Shown piece by piece: positions 37,021 through 38,081 of a stretch of DNA of 38,081 nucleotides. The stretch comes from Streptomyces carpinensis (lineage in GTDB: Bacteria; Actinomycetota; Actinomycetes; Streptomycetales; Streptomycetaceae): contig NZ_MUBM01000144.1 of the NCBI RefSeq assembly GCF_002154505.1, positions 1-38,081 of the forward strand, read 5' to 3'. Positions within the stretch are counted from its first letter, which is position 1. The number at the start of each line of letters is the position of its first letter. The position numbers were made by a program, and so were the translations under genes. The notes under the pieces are model-generated. The model saw only the letters and a program-made list of their open reading frames with translations. It had not been told where the DNA came from and searched no databases.

Positions 37021-37051
37021 AAAAAACCCCGCCCGAAAGGGCGGGGTTTTT
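37021..37051. terminator. Intrinsic terminator after osaC
   Basis: Perfect 8-bp stem CCCCGCCC/GGGCGGGG with a GAAA tetraloop (37027-37046), flanked by six A on the left and five T on the right. It is therefore usable in both directions: for osaC and for the tRNA on the other strand. Confidence 0.92.
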
Positions 37052-37053
37052 GC

Positions 37054-37129
37054 TGGAGCCCCCAAACGGAATCGAACCGTTGACCTTCTCCTTACCATGG
37101 AGACGCTCTGCCGACTGAGCTATAGGGGC
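37054..37129 (-). tRNA. tRNA-Thr (anticodon GGT)
   Basis: Full cloverleaf on the minus strand: acceptor GCCCCTA paired with TGGGGGC, D-stem GCTC/GAGC, anticodon stem TCTCC/GGAGA with loop ATGGTAA (anticodon GGT), T-arm AACGG-TTCGATT-CCGTT. The discriminator is T and CCA is encoded (37056-37054). It decodes ACC and ACU threonine codons; ACC is the favoured one in such GC-rich genomes. Confidence 0.97.
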
Positions 37130-37170
37130 CGGTCGCCTTTTCGAGGTTTCCCTCGCGGCAACGGAATAGA

Positions 37171-37866
37171 TCATACCCCGAACACAGCCGTGTTCCCAAC
37201 CACGATCGGTCCGCCGAGCGCGTTGCACGCCGAGACGATTCGCTGCATCTCCCGCCGTGTCAGCGAGGCGTCCACCGGGAGCGCCAGAGTCTCCGCGGCG
37301 GCCCGCTCGGTCTCCGGCAGAGCAACGCACCTGCGGAACTCGGGCAGTCGGTGCACGGGCGTCTTCACCGGCACCCGGCAGTCAACTCCCCTGGCGCGTA
37401 CGGCGCGCGCGAAGGCGTCCCGGTCCGGCCGGCCGTTGCCGGGCACGCGCACCACGTACTGCTGATAGGTGTGCCCGTCACCGGCGTCGGGCGTCCGCAC
37501 GCCCCGCAGCCTGGCGTCCAGATAGGCGGCACGCTCCCTGCGCTGCGGCATCTCCTCGTGCGGCGCCTCGGACTCGCCGCGCTCCAGCACCAGCAGCCCG
37601 TGCCGCTGCCCGATCGCGTGCAGTGCCGCGACGTCGGCCGACCGGCCGAAGCGGTGCACCGCAACGACGGCCGCCGTCCGCGCAGTTACGGCCGCTTCGA
37701 CGGCGAACGGGTCGAGGCAGTACGACGCGGGGTCTATGTCGGCGAACACCGGTAGCGCGCCGACCTGGGTCACCGCGTCGGCGACCTCCACATTGCCGAA
37801 CGCCGGCACGACGACCTCGTCACCGAATCCGACGCCGGCGGCCCTGAGCAGTGCAGCAGTACCCAT
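37171..37866 (-). CDS. Shortened DegT/DnrJ/EryC1-family aminotransferase-like protein
   Basis: A 231-residue relative of PLP-dependent sugar aminotransferases (normally about 370 residues). Recognisable are the opening GTAALLRAAGVGFGDEVVVPAF (here residues 2-23), DIDPASYCLDP (44-53), HRFGRSADVAALHAIGQRHGLLVLE (71-95), HTYQQYVVRVP (132-142), PVHRLPEF (170-177) and LALPVDASLT (194-203). The segment that normally follows the ED motif and holds the Schiff-base lysine (SFYPTKNLG type) is missing, and ED itself reads ER. The frame is intact, and the ATG at 37866 is about 100 nt from the rRNA terminator. Catalysis as an aminotransferase is therefore unlikely; it may be a non-catalytic paralogue or a decaying gene. 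Confidence 0.75.
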   Translation of the reverse strand: MGTAALLRAAGVGFGDEVVVPAFGNVEVADAVTQVGALPVFADIDPASYCLDPFAVEAAVTARTAAVVAVHRFGRSADVAALHAIGQRHGLLVLERGESEAPHEEMPQRRERAAYLDARLRGVRTPDAGDGHTYQQYVVRVPGNGRPDRDAFARAVRARGVDCRVPVKTPVHRLPEFRRCVALPETERAAAETLALPVDASLTRREMQRIVSACNALGGPIVVGNTAVFGV

Positions 37867-37913
37867 GCCGCGGATGATGGTCGGGCAACGTGAACGTCAA
37901 GTGACGGCAAACG

Positions 37914-37957
37914 AAAAAGGGTTGGGCCCGGAACCGAAGTTCCGGGCCCAACCCTTT
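37914..37957 (-). terminator. rRNA operon terminator
   Basis: Perfect 19-bp stem (37916-37934 with 37939-37957; core GGGTTGGGCCCGGAAC) closed by a CGAA tetraloop, ending in a T-run on the minus strand. It lies 8 nt after the 5S rRNA and is a strong factor-independent terminator. Confidence 0.95.
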
Positions 37958-37965
37958 GAAGAGTT

Positions 37966-38081
37966 GTTCGGCGGTGTCCTACTCTCCCACAGGGTCCCCC
38001 CTGCAGTACCATCGGCGCTGTAAGGCTTAGCTTCCGGGTTCGAAATGTAACCGGGCGTTTCCCTCACGCTATGACCACCGA
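37966..38081 (-). rRNA. rrf: 5S ribosomal RNA (partial at the window edge)
   Basis: The minus strand reads TCGGTGGTCATAGCG to GGACACCGCCGAAC, the Streptomyces 5S sequence; 116 nt are present and only about the first 3-4 nt are cut off at the right edge. The terminal helix (CGGTGG with CCGCCG) closes normally. The 23S and 16S genes must lie to the right, so this is the 3' end of an rRNA operon transcribed leftwards. Confidence 0.97.

Overview
The window is a stretch of chromosome from a high-GC actinomycete, almost certainly a Streptomyces. The evidence is strong G/C bias at third codon positions, GTG starts, 4-nt start/stop overlaps, leaderless starts, and a gene order matching, from memory, the S. 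coelicolor region from gluCD through recA and ftsK to the osmoadaptation locus osaABC. Nothing looks like a mobile element, prophage, CRISPR array or biosynthetic cluster. It is mostly conserved core chromosome, with lineage-specific novelty in leaders, repeats and domain architecture. Start codons were chosen by homology, ribosome-binding sites and gene overlaps, so several coding regions are shorter than the maximal open frame.

Layout. (1) 1-1660: two permease genes of a glutamate-type ABC importer (gluC, gluD) and a terminator. (2) 1776-4663: an FAD-dependent aromatic hydroxylase, then a sulfur-metabolism unit. This unit is a tiny cysteine-rich leader ORF that looks leaderless, a cysteine dioxygenase and a rhodanese-like protein. 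(3) 4875-6987, minus strand: recA-recX with an SOS (LexA) operator inside the recA promoter and a DnaA-box match in the long leader. (4) 7111-12646: a membrane protein, an AI-2E family transporter, a DUF3046 protein, a protein with a terpenoid-cyclase-like toroid signature, and an AraC-azlC-azlD unit for amino-acid export whose regulator and first transporter gene overlap by 115 bp. (5) 12922-18798: a very long Lhr-type helicase and a Nei-type DNA glycosylase, both probably DNA repair. (6) 18810-26947, minus strand: a small membrane protein, clgR, cinA, pgsA, rimO, a RodZ-like membrane HTH protein and ftsK. Much of this set is also clustered in mycobacteria. (7) 27314-37004: osaB and osaA (response regulator and a giant soluble hybrid kinase with ten 92-residue HAMP-type repeats), and divergently osaC (anti-sigma-type kinase, PAS/GAF and PP2C phosphatase in one chain). 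(8) 37021-38081: terminator, tRNA-Thr(GGT), a shortened DegT-family aminotransferase-like protein without its catalytic lysine, and the 3' end of an rRNA operon (5S rRNA plus terminator, minus strand).

How the genes fit together: DNA repair (recA, recX, lhr, nei) and chromosome segregation (ftsK) share the window with envelope and proteolysis functions (pgsA, RodZ-like, clgR) and an osmotic/oxidative stress relay (osaABC). The items most worth following up are the polycysteine leader peptide in front of the cysteine dioxygenase, the HAMP array of OsaA, the non-catalytic DegT-like protein beside the rRNA operon, the repeated element between osaA and osaC, and the hexapeptide repeat array inside Lhr.
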